Of a stretch of DNA of 64,000 nt, positions 1 to 10,157 are shown piece after piece. Every line of letters begins with the position of its first letter. Position 1 is the first letter of the stretch. A program made the position numbers and the translations under genes. This stretch comes from an uncultured Bacillota bacterium (GTDB lineage: Bacteria; Bacillota_I; Bacilli_A; RF39; UBA660), in the NCBI GenBank assembly GCA_905205665.1, contig CAJLEF010000003.1, positions 1 through 64,000 of the forward strand, in the 5' to 3' direction. The notes beneath the pieces were generated by a model, which saw only the letters and a list, made by a program, of their open reading frames with translations, had not been told where the DNA came from and did no database searches.

Positions 1-133
1 TCACGTGAAACATTGTTTTCTTTATTCTTTATTTTTATGTTTCACGTGAAACATTGTTTTCTTTATTCTTTATTTTTATGTTTCACGTGAAACATTATTT
101 TTTATTCTTTATTCATATGTTTCACGTGAAACA
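1..133. repeat. tandem parS array (four sites, first one cut by window edge)
   Basis: The 16-bp palindrome TGTTTCACGTGAAACA, identical to the chromosomal parS consensus, lies at 38-53, 79-94 and 118-133; bases 1-12 are the last 12 bases of a fourth copy. Start-to-start spacing is 41, 41 and 39 bp, and the spacers are also similar (T-rich with TTTATTCTTTATT). ParB CTPases load on such sites to organise the origin region. The array sits downstream of gyrA and probably continues to the left of the window. Confidence 0.93.
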
Positions 134-161
134 TTTTAATTAAAATAAAAAAAAGAAGAAA

Positions 162-2612
162 TTAATCTTCTCTTTTATCTTCAGCTATTTCTTCATCTTT
201 ATTTTCATGTTCTACAATACTTATAGTAGAAACAATTTGATTATTTTTTAAATTAATTAATCTGACTCCCTGCGTTGCTCTACCTAAAGTAGAAACTTGA
301 TCTAAAGGTAATCTTATTAGCATGCCTGTGTTTGTAATAACAATAACATCTGAATCATCTTCAACAAGTTTAAATGAAGCAATAATACCGTTCTTTTCAG
401 TTATGTTTAAAGCTTTTACACCTTTGCTTCCTCTACTTGTTTGTCTAAATTCTCGAACATTTGTTTGCTTTCCGTATCCTTTAACTGTAACAATTAAGAT
501 TTTATCGTCCTCTGTAGCAATTTCAACGCCAATACATTCTGCATCTTCAAGATTAATACCACGTACACCGCTTGCTGTTCTACCCATGACACGAATACTT
601 TCCTCGTTAAATTTAACCATTCGACCAGATGAAGAGCCTAATAAAACCATATCATTACCAGTTGTTTTACGTACACCTATTAATTCATCAGTCTCTCTTA
701 AAGAAATACATATTTTACCATTTGTACGGATATTATCGAATTCTTCTATAGCAGTTTTCTTAACAACACCTTTCTTAGTTGCAAATAGTAAATATTTTGA
801 ACTTTCATCTTTAGAAATCTTTATCATCGAATTAATAGATTCATCTTTATCTATTTGAAGTAAGTTGATAATAGGAATTCCTTTAGATTGACGACTAAAT
901 TCAGGTATTTCATATCCTTTTAAACGATATACCTTACCTTTATTTGTGAAGAATAATACGTAATCATGTGTTGATAAGCTCAATAAATGCTCTACAAAGT
1001 CTTCTTCGTTAGTTCCCATGCCTTTTACCCCAACACCACCACGATTTTGTGATTTAAAGGTATCTGTTGTTGTTCTTTTAATATAACCTTTGTTTGTTAA
1101 GGCAATCATAATATTTTCTTCTGGAATTAAAGATTCATCTTCAATATACTCAATAGCAGTCATATCAATATTTGTACGTCTTTCATCAGCATATTTTGCT
1201 TTTATTTCAAGTAATTCATCCTTAATAATTCCTAAAACTTTTTCATCACTAGCTAATATTGCTTTATATTCTTTTATAGCTTCTAATAATGACTGTAATT
1301 CTGCTTCAATCTTATCTCTTTCAATGCCTGTTAAACGTCTTAACTTCATTTCTAAGATTGCGTCTGCTTGAATCTCATCTAAACCAAAGCGACGAATAAG
1401 TTCACTTTTTGCAACTTCGTCTGTATTTGATTCACGAATTACTTTAATTACCTCATCTAAATGATCTAAAGCAATCTTTAAACCCTCTAAAATATGAACT
1501 CTAGCTTCAGCTTTTTTCAAATCAAATTTCGTACGTCGAATGATAATTTCACGTTGATAATCGATATATTTAGAAATTATATCTTTTAAAGGCAATACTA
1601 CTGGACTTTTTTGATCTAACATTAAGAAATTAATACCATATGTTGTTTGTAATTGTGTATGTTTATATAAATTGTTTAAAACAACATTTGCATTTGCATC
1701 TCTTTTTAAGTAGATAACTACTCTAACAGGGTTTTCTAAGTTTGATTCCTCATGTAAATCACTAATGCCATCAAGTATTTTTTCTCGAACAAGTTCTCCT
1801 ATACGTGATTGAAATTCGGCTTTATTAACTTGATAAGGTAGCTCAGTAACAATAATACGATTTTTACCATTATTTTCATCTATTTCTACCTTACCACGAA
1901 TTGTAATACTACCACGACCCGTTTCATAGGCCTTTTTAATACCACTATTACCTAAAATAGTGCCTCCTGTTGGAAAATCTGGACCTTTAATATATTGCAT
2001 TAAGCCTAAAGTATCAATATCATGATTGTCGATATAAGCTACACAACCATCAATAACTTCCCCTAAATTATGAGGAGGAATGTTAGTAGCCATACCAACG
2101 GCAATACCCATAGTACCATTTACTAAAATATTTGGAAATCTACTTGGTAAAATTTCTGGTTCTTTTTCCGTTTCATCAAAGTTAGGGACAAAATCAACAG
2201 TATCTTTGTTGATATCTCTAACCATTTCTAGAGAAAGTTTAGACAAACGAGCTTCGGTGTAACGCATAGCGGCAGCTCCGTCGCCATCCATATTACCAAA
2301 GTTACCATGTCCATCAACAAGCATATGTCTAAAACTAAATGGTTGAGCCATACGAACCATCGCATCATAAATTGATGAGTCGCCGTGTGGATGATATTTT
2401 CCCATTACATCACCAACAATACGCGCACTTTTACGGTGTGGTTTGTCTGGGGTGTAATTAGATTCATACATAGAATATAAAATCCTTCTATGTACTGGTT
2501 TTAAACCATCTCTTAAATCAGGTAAAGCACGAGAAGCTATTACACTCATAGAATATCTAAGAAAGGAATCTTGGACTTCTTTTACAACATTATTTTCAAC
2601 TATTCTATCCAT
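162..2612 (-). CDS. gyrA: DNA gyrase subunit A
   Basis: The 816-aa breakage-reunion subunit of DNA gyrase, acting with GyrB to introduce negative supercoils. The catalytic tyrosine is Y118 in [11 protein letters not shown]. The quinolone-determining region reads [12 protein letters not shown], with Ser79 and Asp83 at the positions where resistance changes usually occur, so it looks wild type. The C-terminal beta-pinwheel carries a GyrA-box-like [10 protein letters not shown] around residue 535. A strong AGGAGG precedes the ATG, and the gene follows gyrB by 10 bp, so the two are co-transcribed. Length is normal for the family. Confidence 0.98.
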   Translation of the reverse strand: MDRIVENNVVKEVQDSFLRYSMSVIASRALPDLRDGLKPVHRRILYSMYESNYTPDKPHRKSARIVGDVMGKYHPHGDSSIYDAMVRMAQPFSFRHMLVDGHGNFGNMDGDGAAAMRYTEARLSKLSLEMVRDINKDTVDFVPNFDETEKEPEILPSRFPNILVNGTMGIAVGMATNIPPHNLGEVIDGCVAYIDNHDIDTLGLMQYIKGPDFPTGGTILGNSGIKKAYETGRGSITIRGKVEIDENNGKNRIIVTELPYQVNKAEFQSRIGELVREKILDGISDLHEESNLENPVRVVIYLKRDANANVVLNNLYKHTQLQTTYGINFLMLDQKSPVVLPLKDIISKYIDYQREIIIRRTKFDLKKAEARVHILEGLKIALDHLDEVIKVIRESNTDEVAKSELIRRFGLDEIQADAILEMKLRRLTGIERDKIEAELQSLLEAIKEYKAILASDEKVLGIIKDELLEIKAKYADERRTNIDMTAIEYIEDESLIPEENIMIALTNKGYIKRTTTDTFKSQNRGGVGVKGMGTNEEDFVEHLLSLSTHDYVLFFTNKGKVYRLKGYEIPEFSRQSKGIPIINLLQIDKDESINSMIKISKDESSKYLLFATKKGVVKKTAIEEFDNIRTNGKICISLRETDELIGVRKTTGNDMVLLGSSSGRMVKFNEESIRVMGRTASGVRGINLEDAECIGVEIATEDDKILIVTVKGYGKQTNVREFRQTSRGSKGVKALNITEKNGIIASFKLVEDDSDVIVITNTGMLIRLPLDQVSTLGRATQGVRLINLKNNQIVSTISIVEHENKDEEIAEDKRED

Positions 2613-2622
2613 ACTAAACCTC

Positions 2623-4545
2623 CTAAATATCTAGATTTTCAGCAAATCTTGCATTTTCTTCAATAAATGTTTTTCTTGGAGAAACGTCATCTCCCATTAA
2701 ATCAGAGAAAACTTGATCTGCAGCCATCGTATCTTCTACAGTAATTCTTTTTAACACACGATTTTCAATGTGCATAGTTGTATTTCTTAAGTCAATTGCG
2801 TCCATTTCACCTAAACCTTTGAAACGATTAACAATAGGTTTGGCATTTGGTGGCAATGAAGCACGATATTCTGCTAATTCTTCATCAGTTTGAACATATT
2901 TTATTGTTTTACCATATACCACTTTATATAAAGGTGGTTGAGCAGCGTAAACATGACCAGCTTCAACAATAGGTCTAAAGAAACGATAAAATAAAGTTAA
3001 TAACAATATTCTGATATGATCACCATCAACATCAGCATCGGTCATAATAATAATCTTATGATAACGTAATTTTGATAAATCAAAATCATCGCCTATTCCT
3101 GTACCAAACGCGGTAATAATAGTTCTAATTTCTTCGTTTGCAAGAGCTCTATCAAGACGAGCTTTTTCAACATTTAATATTTTACCTCTTAAAGGTAGAA
3201 TTGCCTGAGTTTTAGGGATTCTAGCATCTTTAGCAGAACCACCGGCACTATCTCCTTCGACTAAAAATATTTCTGAAATAGAAGCATCTTTACTTGTACA
3301 GTCAGATAATTTACCAATGGTATTAAAGCCGTCTAAGGCTGTTTTACGGCGTGTTAATTCACGCGCTTTTTTTGCTGCTAAACGAGCTCTTGAGGCTGTC
3401 ATACACTTATCCACAATAGCACGAGCAGCATCCGGATTTTCCATCAAGAAACGTTCAAAACCATTAGAGAAAATATCGCTTGCTATTTTTCTAACTTCAC
3501 TGTTACCAAGTTTTGTTTTTGTTTGACCTTCAAATTGAGGGTTAGGATGTTTACAAGATACAATCATCACAAGACCTTCTCTTGTATCTTCTCCTGTAAT
3601 ACTGTCGTCGTTATCTTTTAAAATTTTGTTGCTCTTAGCATAATTGTTGATAACTCGAGATAAAGCTTGTTTTACACCATCTTCATGCGTTCCACCTTCT
3701 GTAGTATGAATATTATTAGTAAAAGAATAAATTTGAGAATTATAGGAATCGTTATATTGTAAAGCAACTTCGATTAAAACGTCATCTTCTCTTCCTTCGA
3801 CATATATAACATCGTCAAATAATGGTTCTTTATTCTTGTTAAGCATATTAACGTATTCAATAATACCACCATTATAGTGGAAGATTTCTTTTTTCTCATC
3901 TTCTCGATGGTCAATTAATGTAATGCGAATGCCTTTATTCAAAAAAGCCATTTCTTGTAAACGTTTATGTAAGATATCCCAGTTATAAACCGTTGTATCA
4001 AAACATGTTGGATCAGCGTGGAAGGTAACGGTTGTACCAGTTCTATCCTCACTACACTTATCCACAATTTTTAATGGTTCTACAGGATGACCACCGTTTT
4101 CAAAACGCATAAAATATACATTACCATCACGATAAACTCTTACTTCTAACCAGTCAGATAAAGCATTTACAACACTGGCACCTACACCGTGAAGTCCACC
4201 TGACACTTTGTATCCACCACCGCCAAATTTTCCTCCAGCGTGTAAAACAGTAAAAATAGTTTCAATCGTGGATAACCCAGTTTTACTATTCATACCAGTT
4301 GGCATACCACGTCCATCATCTTTAACAGTAATAACATTGCCTTTACCAATTTCAACTTCGATATCATCACAATATCCCGCTAAAGCTTCATCTACAGCAT
4401 TATCTACAATTTCCCAAACAAGATGGTGTAATCCAGCTTCATTTGTATTACCAATGTACATACCAGGTCTTTTTCTAACTGCTTCAAGACCTTCTAAAAC
4501 TTGAATATCACTGTCACTATAGTGTTCAACTTTTTCATTTTCCAT
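2623..4545 (-). CDS. gyrB: DNA gyrase subunit B
   Basis: The 640-aa ATPase subunit of gyrase. The N-terminal GHKL ATPase has [15 protein letters not shown] and DDGRGMP; the TOPRIM domain has EGDSAGG and DADVDGDH; the C-terminal tail is the usual GyrA-interacting segment. It overlaps the 3' end of recF by 11 bp and precedes gyrA, giving the classical recF-gyrB-gyrA order beside the origin. ParE is the alternative, but length, position and pairing with gyrA favour GyrB. Confidence 0.98.
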   Translation of the reverse strand: MENEKVEHYSDSDIQVLEGLEAVRKRPGMYIGNTNEAGLHHLVWEIVDNAVDEALAGYCDDIEVEIGKGNVITVKDDGRGMPTGMNSKTGLSTIETIFTVLHAGGKFGGGGYKVSGGLHGVGASVVNALSDWLEVRVYRDGNVYFMRFENGGHPVEPLKIVDKCSEDRTGTTVTFHADPTCFDTTVYNWDILHKRLQEMAFLNKGIRITLIDHREDEKKEIFHYNGGIIEYVNMLNKNKEPLFDDVIYVEGREDDVLIEVALQYNDSYNSQIYSFTNNIHTTEGGTHEDGVKQALSRVINNYAKSNKILKDNDDSITGEDTREGLVMIVSCKHPNPQFEGQTKTKLGNSEVRKIASDIFSNGFERFLMENPDAARAIVDKCMTASRARLAAKKARELTRRKTALDGFNTIGKLSDCTSKDASISEIFLVEGDSAGGSAKDARIPKTQAILPLRGKILNVEKARLDRALANEEIRTIITAFGTGIGDDFDLSKLRYHKIIIMTDADVDGDHIRILLLTLFYRFFRPIVEAGHVYAAQPPLYKVVYGKTIKYVQTDEELAEYRASLPPNAKPIVNRFKGLGEMDAIDLRNTTMHIENRVLKRITVEDTMAADQVFSDLMGDDVSPRKTFIEENARFAENLDI

Positions 4546-5638
4546 GGTTACTCTCCTTTACAACTTGTCCATTATTAATTTCTAGTTCCTTATAGGAAAA
4601 TTTTTTCAAAAAATCTAATGTATTAAGTTCTGTTGTCGTAATAAAAGTCTGAACATCTGGCTTTAACAATTCCAAAATATGTTCTATTTTCTCGACATCA
4701 AGTTCACTAAACAAATCATCTAAAATCAATAGTGGATAATTTCCTGTTTTCTCTTTAAATATTTCTAATTCACTAAATTTATAAGCAATAATCGCATTTT
4801 TTTGTTGACCTTCACTACCATAATCTTTTAAATCCTTACCGTCTAATAAAAAACATAAATCATCCATGTGAATTCCAACATTTGTTTTACCAAATTTTAA
4901 ATCTTTTTCAAAATTTTTGTTGTACAACTCTAAAATTTGTTCTTTAGATAATTTATCATATTGAGAATGATATAAAAGTTCTAAATTATCTAAATCTGTT
5001 ATTTTTTTGTAAACATCGGCAATATACTTTTGCATATTTGTGATAAAATCTAATCTTTTTTGATAAATTTCATAGCCAAATTCAATAAGTTTCGTGGTCA
5101 AAATATTTAAATAGTCTGACGGCTGAGTAGAATCAATTGCCATTTGCCTTAGGTAAGCATTTCTCTGTTTCAAAAGTGTTTGATATTGATTAAGCGCTCT
5201 TAAATAAGAAATATCAATTAAAGAAATAGAAATATTTAAAGTTTTTCTGCGGGTACTTGGAGCATCTTTGATAAATTTTAAATCATCAGGATGAAACAAA
5301 ACTAAAGCTATATTAGTAATGTAATCACTTATTTTTTTGATTTTCTCACCATTTATTTTGACCGTTTTACCTTCCTTAGTTAGGTAAACACGATAATTAT
5401 AGGCACCTCTTTTCTCGATATCTCCTTCGACACGTGCAATATCTTTAGAAAAAGTAATAAGATTTTTCTCGTTACTAATTCGAAAACTTCGAGTTAAAAA
5501 AAGCACATAGATAGCTTCAATCAAATTTGTTTTACCTGAACCATTTTTTCCATAAATCAAATTTAATTTATCATCAAATTTCACATGAAGATGTTCATAA
5601 TTACGAAAATTTAGTAAAGTTAAACTATTAATTCTCAT
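4535..5638 (-). CDS. recF: DNA replication and repair protein RecF
   Basis: A 367-aa SMC-like ATPase that loads RecA on gapped DNA. The Walker A motif GKNGSGKT is at residues 30-37, the ABC signature region reads [14 protein letters not shown] and the Walker B region [12 protein letters not shown]. It overlaps gyrB by 11 bp, so translation is probably coupled. The small S4-domain gene (yaaA) commonly found between dnaN and recF in Bacillus is absent here; comK occupies the interval. Confidence 0.97.
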   Translation of the reverse strand: MRINSLTLLNFRNYEHLHVKFDDKLNLIYGKNGSGKTNLIEAIYVLFLTRSFRISNEKNLITFSKDIARVEGDIEKRGAYNYRVYLTKEGKTVKINGEKIKKISDYITNIALVLFHPDDLKFIKDAPSTRRKTLNISISLIDISYLRALNQYQTLLKQRNAYLRQMAIDSTQPSDYLNILTTKLIEFGYEIYQKRLDFITNMQKYIADVYKKITDLDNLELLYHSQYDKLSKEQILELYNKNFEKDLKFGKTNVGIHMDDLCFLLDGKDLKDYGSEGQQKNAIIAYKFSELEIFKEKTGNYPLLILDDLFSELDVEKIEHILELLKPDVQTFITTTELNTLDFLKKFSYKELEINNGQVVKESNHGK

Positions 5639-5704
5639 AAATGCCCCCTAAATTTGATTTTAAGAAAAATAATAGGTAACATAATACTCCGATACCTGAG
5701 AAAA

Positions 5705-6184
5705 TTATAACATATCTTCTGGTTTTTTTAAACGGTTTTTTCTTATTTTCCGCCCTCTTAAAGCACTTTCTAAACGTGTAGCACGCAAAACTTGATTATC
5801 TAAAACACCAAACGAGATATTTAAAATTATTTTTTTATCATTAAGGAATTCTATAACGATTCCCTCTTCTGATTTATAATATTTTTTTATATGTTTTAAA
5901 CTTATCCACGGCGTATCGTGATAACGTGAAGAATTCATTGGAAAAAAGATTAATTCATTCGTTTCCTCAACAATGATAGGAGCTTTGTAATTTAAACCGA
6001 TCATTGCTTCTGTCCCTTTTTTTCTTCCTTCTAAAGAACTTCCAAAATATTTACAACTATCTTCCATTATTTGATTCACATTTTTATTAACTAAAAATTC
6101 TTCATCCTCTTCATAGACTTTAACTGTGTTATTATTTATTGGTATAAGCGCCAACGTATCCGCATTAATTTCATAATTTTTCAT
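5705..6184 (-). CDS. comK: ComK-type competence transcription factor
   Basis: A 159-aa protein, shorter than the ~190-aa Bacillus ComK. The core matches ComK: a central GLNYKAPIIVEETNELIFFP followed by SSRYHDTPWISLKHIKKYY, and then a C-terminal LRATRLESALRGRK. ComK activates DNA-uptake and recombination genes by binding paired AT-boxes in the minor groove. AAGGGGGAA supplies the Shine-Dalgarno. It lies alone between dnaN and recF, an unusual place. Its upstream region has two candidate AT-boxes and a perfect DnaA box, suggesting autoregulation. The assignment is by motif recognition, not by a search. Confidence 0.85.
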   Translation of the reverse strand: MKNYEINADTLALIPINNNTVKVYEEDEEFLVNKNVNQIMEDSCKYFGSSLEGRKKGTEAMIGLNYKAPIIVEETNELIFFPMNSSRYHDTPWISLKHIKKYYKSEEGIVIEFLNDKKIILNISFGVLDNQVLRATRLESALRGRKIRKNRLKKPEDML

Positions 6185-6340
6185 TTAAATTCCCCCTTCA
6201 ATTGAAAAATTGTTTCTAGACTAACACTTTATATTAAAATAATTTGTCGAAAAAAGAGGAATTTAAAAATTTATCCACAAAAATAGTATTTTTTATATAA
6301 ATAAACGCTATTTTTACTACTTTTCTTTCAAGAAAAAAGC
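6185..6340 (-). promoter_or_regulatory. comK promoter region: paired ComK boxes and a DnaA box
   Basis: AAAATAGTATTTT at 6280-6292 is an exact AAAA-N5-TTTT ComK box. TAAACGCTATTTT at 6302-6314 is a one-mismatch box. The start-to-start distance is 22 bp, about two helical turns, close to the shortest known ComK arrangement (8-bp gap). A perfect DnaA box, TTATCCACA, lies at 6271-6279, touching the first ComK box. A TATAAA -10 (minus strand, near 6229) has no good -35, as expected for an activator-dependent promoter. Confidence 0.55.
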
Positions 6341-6377
6341 AAAATAAACCAACTGCCTTTAAAAATAAGAACAAAAA

Positions 6378-6413
6378 AACAACTTTTAGGTTATGTGTCT
6401 ATTAAAAGTTGTT
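6378..6413. terminator. intrinsic terminator downstream of dnaN
   Basis: CAACTTTTA at 6380-6388 pairs with TAAAAGTTG at 6403-6411. A-rich flank on the left gives a T-run on the minus strand and GTTTTTC gives one on the plus strand. It ends the minus-strand dnaN transcript and separates it from comK. Confidence 0.75.
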
Positions 6414-6432
6414 TTTCTTTTTATGTTATTAA

Positions 6433-7551
6433 TTAATATGTTTTAATTGGTAAAATTAATTGAATAAGTGATTCATCAGTTAATGATTTAATAACTAATG
6501 GTTTAACATCATTATTTAGAAGGATTAAAATATCTTCATCTTTAATAGTTTTTAATGCTTCCATCATATATTTAGCACTGAAAGAAATATCGATATTTGA
6601 TGTCTCACTTGTATCAATTTTAATTTTTTCTTCTGTTTTTCCTATTTCAGAGGCAAAAGAATGAATTATCATTTCCTTATTTTCAATTTTCATTTTGATA
6701 ATATTTTTGTCTTTACCTTGTGTTAATAAAGCAGCACGGTCTACAGCTCCCATAAAATCACTTTTTTTACTTTGAACAATGATTTCAAATTCTGTAGGAA
6801 TTAAATTAGTAGTATTTGGATAACTTCCACTTAAAATATTAGTTTGGAATTTAATATTTTTGTATTGGAATAATACTCTGTTATTAAATACATGGATATA
6901 AACATCTTCATCATCAACAAGAATATGTTCTAGTTCTGTAACATTCTTACCTGGAATAACAATGTTAACATCCCCTACTACTGGATTTGGTAATTTTATA
7001 TTTTTCTTTGCTAACCTATAAGAATCGGTTGCAATACATTCTAATAAATCACCATTTATTTTTAAATTTAATCCTGTTAAGATTGGACGTAATTCTTGTG
7101 TTGAAATAGCAAAACTTGTTTGGTTGATAAGTTCCTTTAAAATTGAAGCCTTTATTATAATAGGATCTTTTTGTGTTAATAACTTAATGCTTGGATAATC
7201 ACTTGGATCTAAACAATTTAAATTATATTGATTAAATTCAGAATAAATTTTAATTTTTAAACTGTCCATCATTTCAAAGTTAATGATATCACTAGGCATT
7301 TTTCTAATAATATCCAAAATATATTTACTACTTATAATAATAGTACCTGTTTTTTCGATGTTAGTAATCAACTTACTTTCTATAAATGTTTCAACAGTAA
7401 GTTCACTATCACTAGCCATTAATGTTAAACCTTCATTTTTTAATTCAAATTTAATTCCATTTAACACAGGAATAACATTTTTTGTGGATATTCCTTTTAC
7501 CACATTGTTTAAATTTTCTAATAATAAACTTTTTTCAATTGCAAATTTCAT
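6433..7551 (-). CDS. dnaN: DNA polymerase III beta subunit (sliding clamp)
   Basis: A 372-aa clamp of the usual length and three-domain layout, with the family-typical C-terminal LPIKTY (compare LPVRTY or LPMRL). It encircles DNA and tethers polymerase III. It lies downstream of dnaA with one half of oriC in between. The start has AAAGAGGAG close upstream. Confidence 0.97.
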   Translation of the reverse strand: MKFAIEKSLLLENLNNVVKGISTKNVIPVLNGIKFELKNEGLTLMASDSELTVETFIESKLITNIEKTGTIIISSKYILDIIRKMPSDIINFEMMDSLKIKIYSEFNQYNLNCLDPSDYPSIKLLTQKDPIIIKASILKELINQTSFAISTQELRPILTGLNLKINGDLLECIATDSYRLAKKNIKLPNPVVGDVNIVIPGKNVTELEHILVDDEDVYIHVFNNRVLFQYKNIKFQTNILSGSYPNTTNLIPTEFEIIVQSKKSDFMGAVDRAALLTQGKDKNIIKMKIENKEMIIHSFASEIGKTEEKIKIDTSETSNIDISFSAKYMMEALKTIKDEDILILLNNDVKPLVIKSLTDESLIQLILPIKTY

Positions 7552-7725
7552 AAAATCTCCTCTTTCTTTTTTATTATATAATATATATTAATAATAATAT
7601 AGATGTGGATAATGTGGATAACTTTGAAGAACCTAGATTTTATCGGCGTTAAAAGCCTAAAGTTATCCACAAAGTTATTCACATTTAATGTGGATAAATC
7701 AAAAGTTATCCACATTTGGGTAAAT
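7552..7725. other. oriC: oriC, dnaA-dnaN half (DnaA boxes and AT-rich unwinding element)
   Basis: Six DnaA boxes lie in about 110 bp: TGTGGATAA at 7604, 7613 and 7689; TTATCCACA at 7663 and 7706; the one-mismatch TTATTCACA at 7675. On the dnaN side the tract 7571-7602 is almost pure A/T (TATATAATATATATTAATAATAATATAG) and is the likely unwinding element. The module 7603-7683 is repeated at 9347-9427. Within it, GTGGATAACTTT and AAAGTTATCCAC form a 12-bp inverted repeat. Confidence 0.9.
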
Positions 7726-9120
7726 CTATATCTTATTTTTTATATTATTTATCACAGTTTCTAAGTTTTTATTCTCTTTTAACTCGTCTGATATTTTATC
7801 ACAAGCATGAATGACAGTAGAATGATCTCTTCCTCCAAATTCAAGCCCTATTCTATTAAGGTTTTCTTCTGTTAAGGAACGGCATAGATACATAGCAACT
7901 TGTCTTGGATAAGCAATATCATTACTTCTTTTTTTTCCTTTTAAATCATCAATACTAATTTTGTAATAATCTGCCACAGCTTTTTGAATAGATTCAATAC
8001 TGTTTGATTTATAAACATTTGAAAAATCGGCTAAAGCTTCAATGGCAAAATTTAGAGTTATTTTTTCAGGAACTATCATGGCTGTGTAAGCCATTAGACG
8101 ATTAAGAGCTCCTTCCAAAAACCTAACGTCATTTTGACAACTATTTGCGATGTATTCGATAACATCTTCATCTATAATAGTACAAATACTCATATTTTTT
8201 AATTTAGCTTTAATTATTTTGCACCTTAATTCGAAGTCAGGTGGATAAATGTCTACTGGTAATCCCCACATAAAGCGACTTCGAAGTCGTTCTTCTAAGA
8301 GTTTTAAATCATCAGGACTTCTATCAGAACTAATAATAATTTGTTTATTTGCTTGATGAAGTGCATTAAATGTGTGAAAGAATTCTTGCTGTGTTTTTTC
8401 AGCTCCAACTAAATATTGAATGTCATCAATGATTAACACATCTACATCACGGTATTTCCTTTTAAAATTAGCTGCTACTTGAATATTGTTAGCTTTATTT
8501 TCTGAATTAGATATATTGATATAATCATCTTTAAACATTTCACTTGTCGTATATAACACTTTCTTTTTTGAATGGGCAACAATATAATTTCCTATGGCGT
8601 GCATTAAATGTGTTTTTCCAAGACCACTTTTTCCATAAATAAATAAGGGATTATGAACTTTTCCTGGCTGTTCTGCAACTATCATTCCAGCAGTTTTAGC
8701 TAATCTGTTAGAATCACCAACAACATAATTGTCAAAATTTAATTCGGGAATAAGGTTTGTTTCCCATTTTTCAAAAGATTCTTCGGAATTAACTTCTGTA
8801 ACATTCTCTTTTTTTTCTTTTTCACTCTCGCTGTTAATTTGGCTTGTGTCCGGTGCTAAATGATTCTCTTCTATCTCTTCTTTTAATAAAAATTCAAAAT
8901 CATAATTATGGTTTGTTATCTTATAGAAAGCGTCATCAATTAAATTGTAATAGTTTGTTGTAAGAATTCTTTTATGAATTTCCATTGGTACTTGTATGTA
9001 TACCTTATTATCTTGAATTTTTATTAACTTTAAATCATGAAACCAGGCATGAAATGAAGCTGAGTTGACTTCAGGATATATTTCATTAAGTATTGATTCC
9101 CACAATTTGTTTTGCTCCAT
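7726..9120 (-). CDS. dnaA: chromosomal replication initiator DnaA
   Basis: The 464-aa initiator that binds the flanking DnaA boxes and melts oriC. Domain I is residues 1-80, followed by a Glu/Ser-rich linker (about 85-120). The AAA+ domain has Walker A GKSGLGKT at 163-170 and Walker B VLIIDDIQ. Domain IV carries the DnaA signature FGGRDHSTVIHACDKI. The ATG at 9120 was chosen because GGGGTGG lies directly upstream and the protein then starts MEQNKLWESIL; an upstream in-frame ATG at 9186 would add 22 unlikely residues. DnaA boxes upstream imply autoregulation. Confidence 0.98.
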   Translation of the reverse strand: MEQNKLWESILNEIYPEVNSASFHAWFHDLKLIKIQDNKVYIQVPMEIHKRILTTNYYNLIDDAFYKITNHNYDFEFLLKEEIEENHLAPDTSQINSESEKEKKENVTEVNSEESFEKWETNLIPELNFDNYVVGDSNRLAKTAGMIVAEQPGKVHNPLFIYGKSGLGKTHLMHAIGNYIVAHSKKKVLYTTSEMFKDDYINISNSENKANNIQVAANFKRKYRDVDVLIIDDIQYLVGAEKTQQEFFHTFNALHQANKQIIISSDRSPDDLKLLEERLRSRFMWGLPVDIYPPDFELRCKIIKAKLKNMSICTIIDEDVIEYIANSCQNDVRFLEGALNRLMAYTAMIVPEKITLNFAIEALADFSNVYKSNSIESIQKAVADYYKISIDDLKGKKRSNDIAYPRQVAMYLCRSLTEENLNRIGLEFGGRDHSTVIHACDKISDELKENKNLETVINNIKNKI

Positions 9121-9186
9121 TTCACCACCCCACTCGTTTTTTGCTATCCATATTCTACACTTTTTTCTCAAGTTTTGAAAGAACAA

Positions 9187-9541
9187 AATTCATACTAACA
9201 TATTATTCACAAATTATCAACATTTTAATAGGTCTACAAACCCTTATAAATATTGAGTTTTATGGACTTATCCACACTATCAACATTCGGTTAATTCACA
9301 CTATCCACAAAATTCATAAAAAAGTGGATAATGTTAACTCTACTAAATGTGGATAATGTGGATAACTTTGAAGAATATAGATTTTATCGGCGTTAAAAGC
9401 CTAAAGTTATCCACAAAGTTATTCACAATTGCTGTGGATAACATGGTAAATCTATGTGGATAAACTAAAAGTTATCCACATAGATGGTAAAATTAATGTT
9501 ATTAATGTGAATAACTTTTAAAATAATGATTATTTATTGAT
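9187..9541. other. oriC: oriC, dnaA-rpmH half (dense DnaA boxes)
   Basis: About a dozen DnaA boxes or near-boxes, including TTATCCACA at 9269, 9412 and 9472, TGTGGATAA at 9348, 9357, 9433 and 9456, plus TTATTCACA and TGTGAATAA variants. The 81-bp stretch 9347-9427 matches 7603-7683 in the other oriC half at 79 of 81 positions. This is the Bacillus-like bipartite arrangement with boxes on both sides of dnaA. The region has no gene; the dnaA promoter must lie in its left part but I could not place it firmly. Confidence 0.88.
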
Positions 9542-9577
9542 TGAAAAACTATATATTTAGGGTTTTTAAATAAATGA

Positions 9578-9607
9578 TTGACTTTCTTTTAATATTGATA
9601 TTATAAT
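9578..9607 (+). promoter_or_regulatory. rpmH promoter
   Basis: TTGACT at 9578-9583, 18-bp spacer, TATAAT at 9602-9607; the rpmH ATG follows 35 bp later after GGAGGGGAG. Confidence 0.7.
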
Positions 9608-9641
9608 AAGGGAGCATTTTATAACGAAGGAGGGGAGAATT

Positions 9642-9767
9642 ATGCAAATTGGAACTTATCAACCTAATAAAAGAAAAAGAGCTAAAAAACATGGCTTCTT
9701 TGCAAGAAAGAAAACAAATATTTTAAAAAGAAGAAGAAGAAAAGGACGCAAAGAACTATGCAAATAA
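9642..9767 (+). CDS. rpmH: 50S ribosomal protein L34
   Basis: 41 codons with the L34 core [18 protein letters not shown] and the basic tail [10 protein letters not shown]. The N-terminus MQIG and the C-terminus CK differ slightly from the family's usual MKRTYQPS and VLSA. A strong GGAGGGGAG sits 6 bp before the ATG. First gene of the rpmH-rnpA-yidC-jag cluster to the right of oriC. Confidence 0.97.
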   Translation: MQIGTYQPNKRKRAKKHGFFARKKTNILKRRRRKGRKELCK

Positions 9768-9797
9768 TCCACAATTTTTATGTGGAATTTTTTTTTG
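9766..9797 (+). terminator. attenuator-type hairpin between rpmH and rnpA
   Basis: TCCACA at 9768-9773 pairs with TGTGGA at 9781-9786, followed by nine T (9788-9796). It abuts the rpmH stop codon and lies just ahead of the rnpA Shine-Dalgarno, so it could lower rnpA expression relative to rpmH. Confidence 0.65.
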
Positions 9798-9809
9798 AAG
9801 GAGTTTTTT

Positions 9810-10157
9810 ATGAAAAAAAATGAAATGATAAAAAAACATCAAGAGTTTACAGATATCATCAAAAACTCACGCTACGTTAAAAATAGAAATTTTACCTTAT
9901 ATATAAGGAATAGTGAATATGAATATCCACATTTTGGAATTGCGGTATCTAAAAAATTAGGAAATGCTGTCGAGAGAAATAAAATAAAACGTCGCATGAG
10001 GGTCATATTGGATGAAAATAAAAATTCGTTGCTGAATAATAAAGATTATATTATAATAATGAAAGAGAACTCAAAAAATTTAAGCTTTAAAGAATTAAAT
10101 GAAAGTTTTAAAGATTTGATTAAAATAAAGGGAGAAAGATATGAAAATAAAAAATAA
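9810..10157 (+). CDS. rnpA: ribonuclease P protein component
   Basis: A 115-aa basic protein that assists the RNase P RNA in maturing tRNA 5' ends. The RNR-like signature reads AVERNKIKRRMRVI. The ATG at 9810 is preceded by GAAGGAG; an upstream in-frame ATG at 9780 falls inside the terminator hairpin and is unlikely. The stop overlaps the start of yidC by 17 bp. Confidence 0.95.
   Translation: MKKNEMIKKHQEFTDIIKNSRYVKNRNFTLYIRNSEYEYPHFGIAVSKKLGNAVERNKIKRRMRVILDENKNSLLNNKDYIIIMKENSKNLSFKELNESFKDLIKIKGERYENKK

Noticed and set aside
322..2262. Open frames on the plus strand opposite gyrA, and other antisense frames in the window
   Set aside because: They are low-complexity shadows of well-supported genes without ribosome-binding sites.
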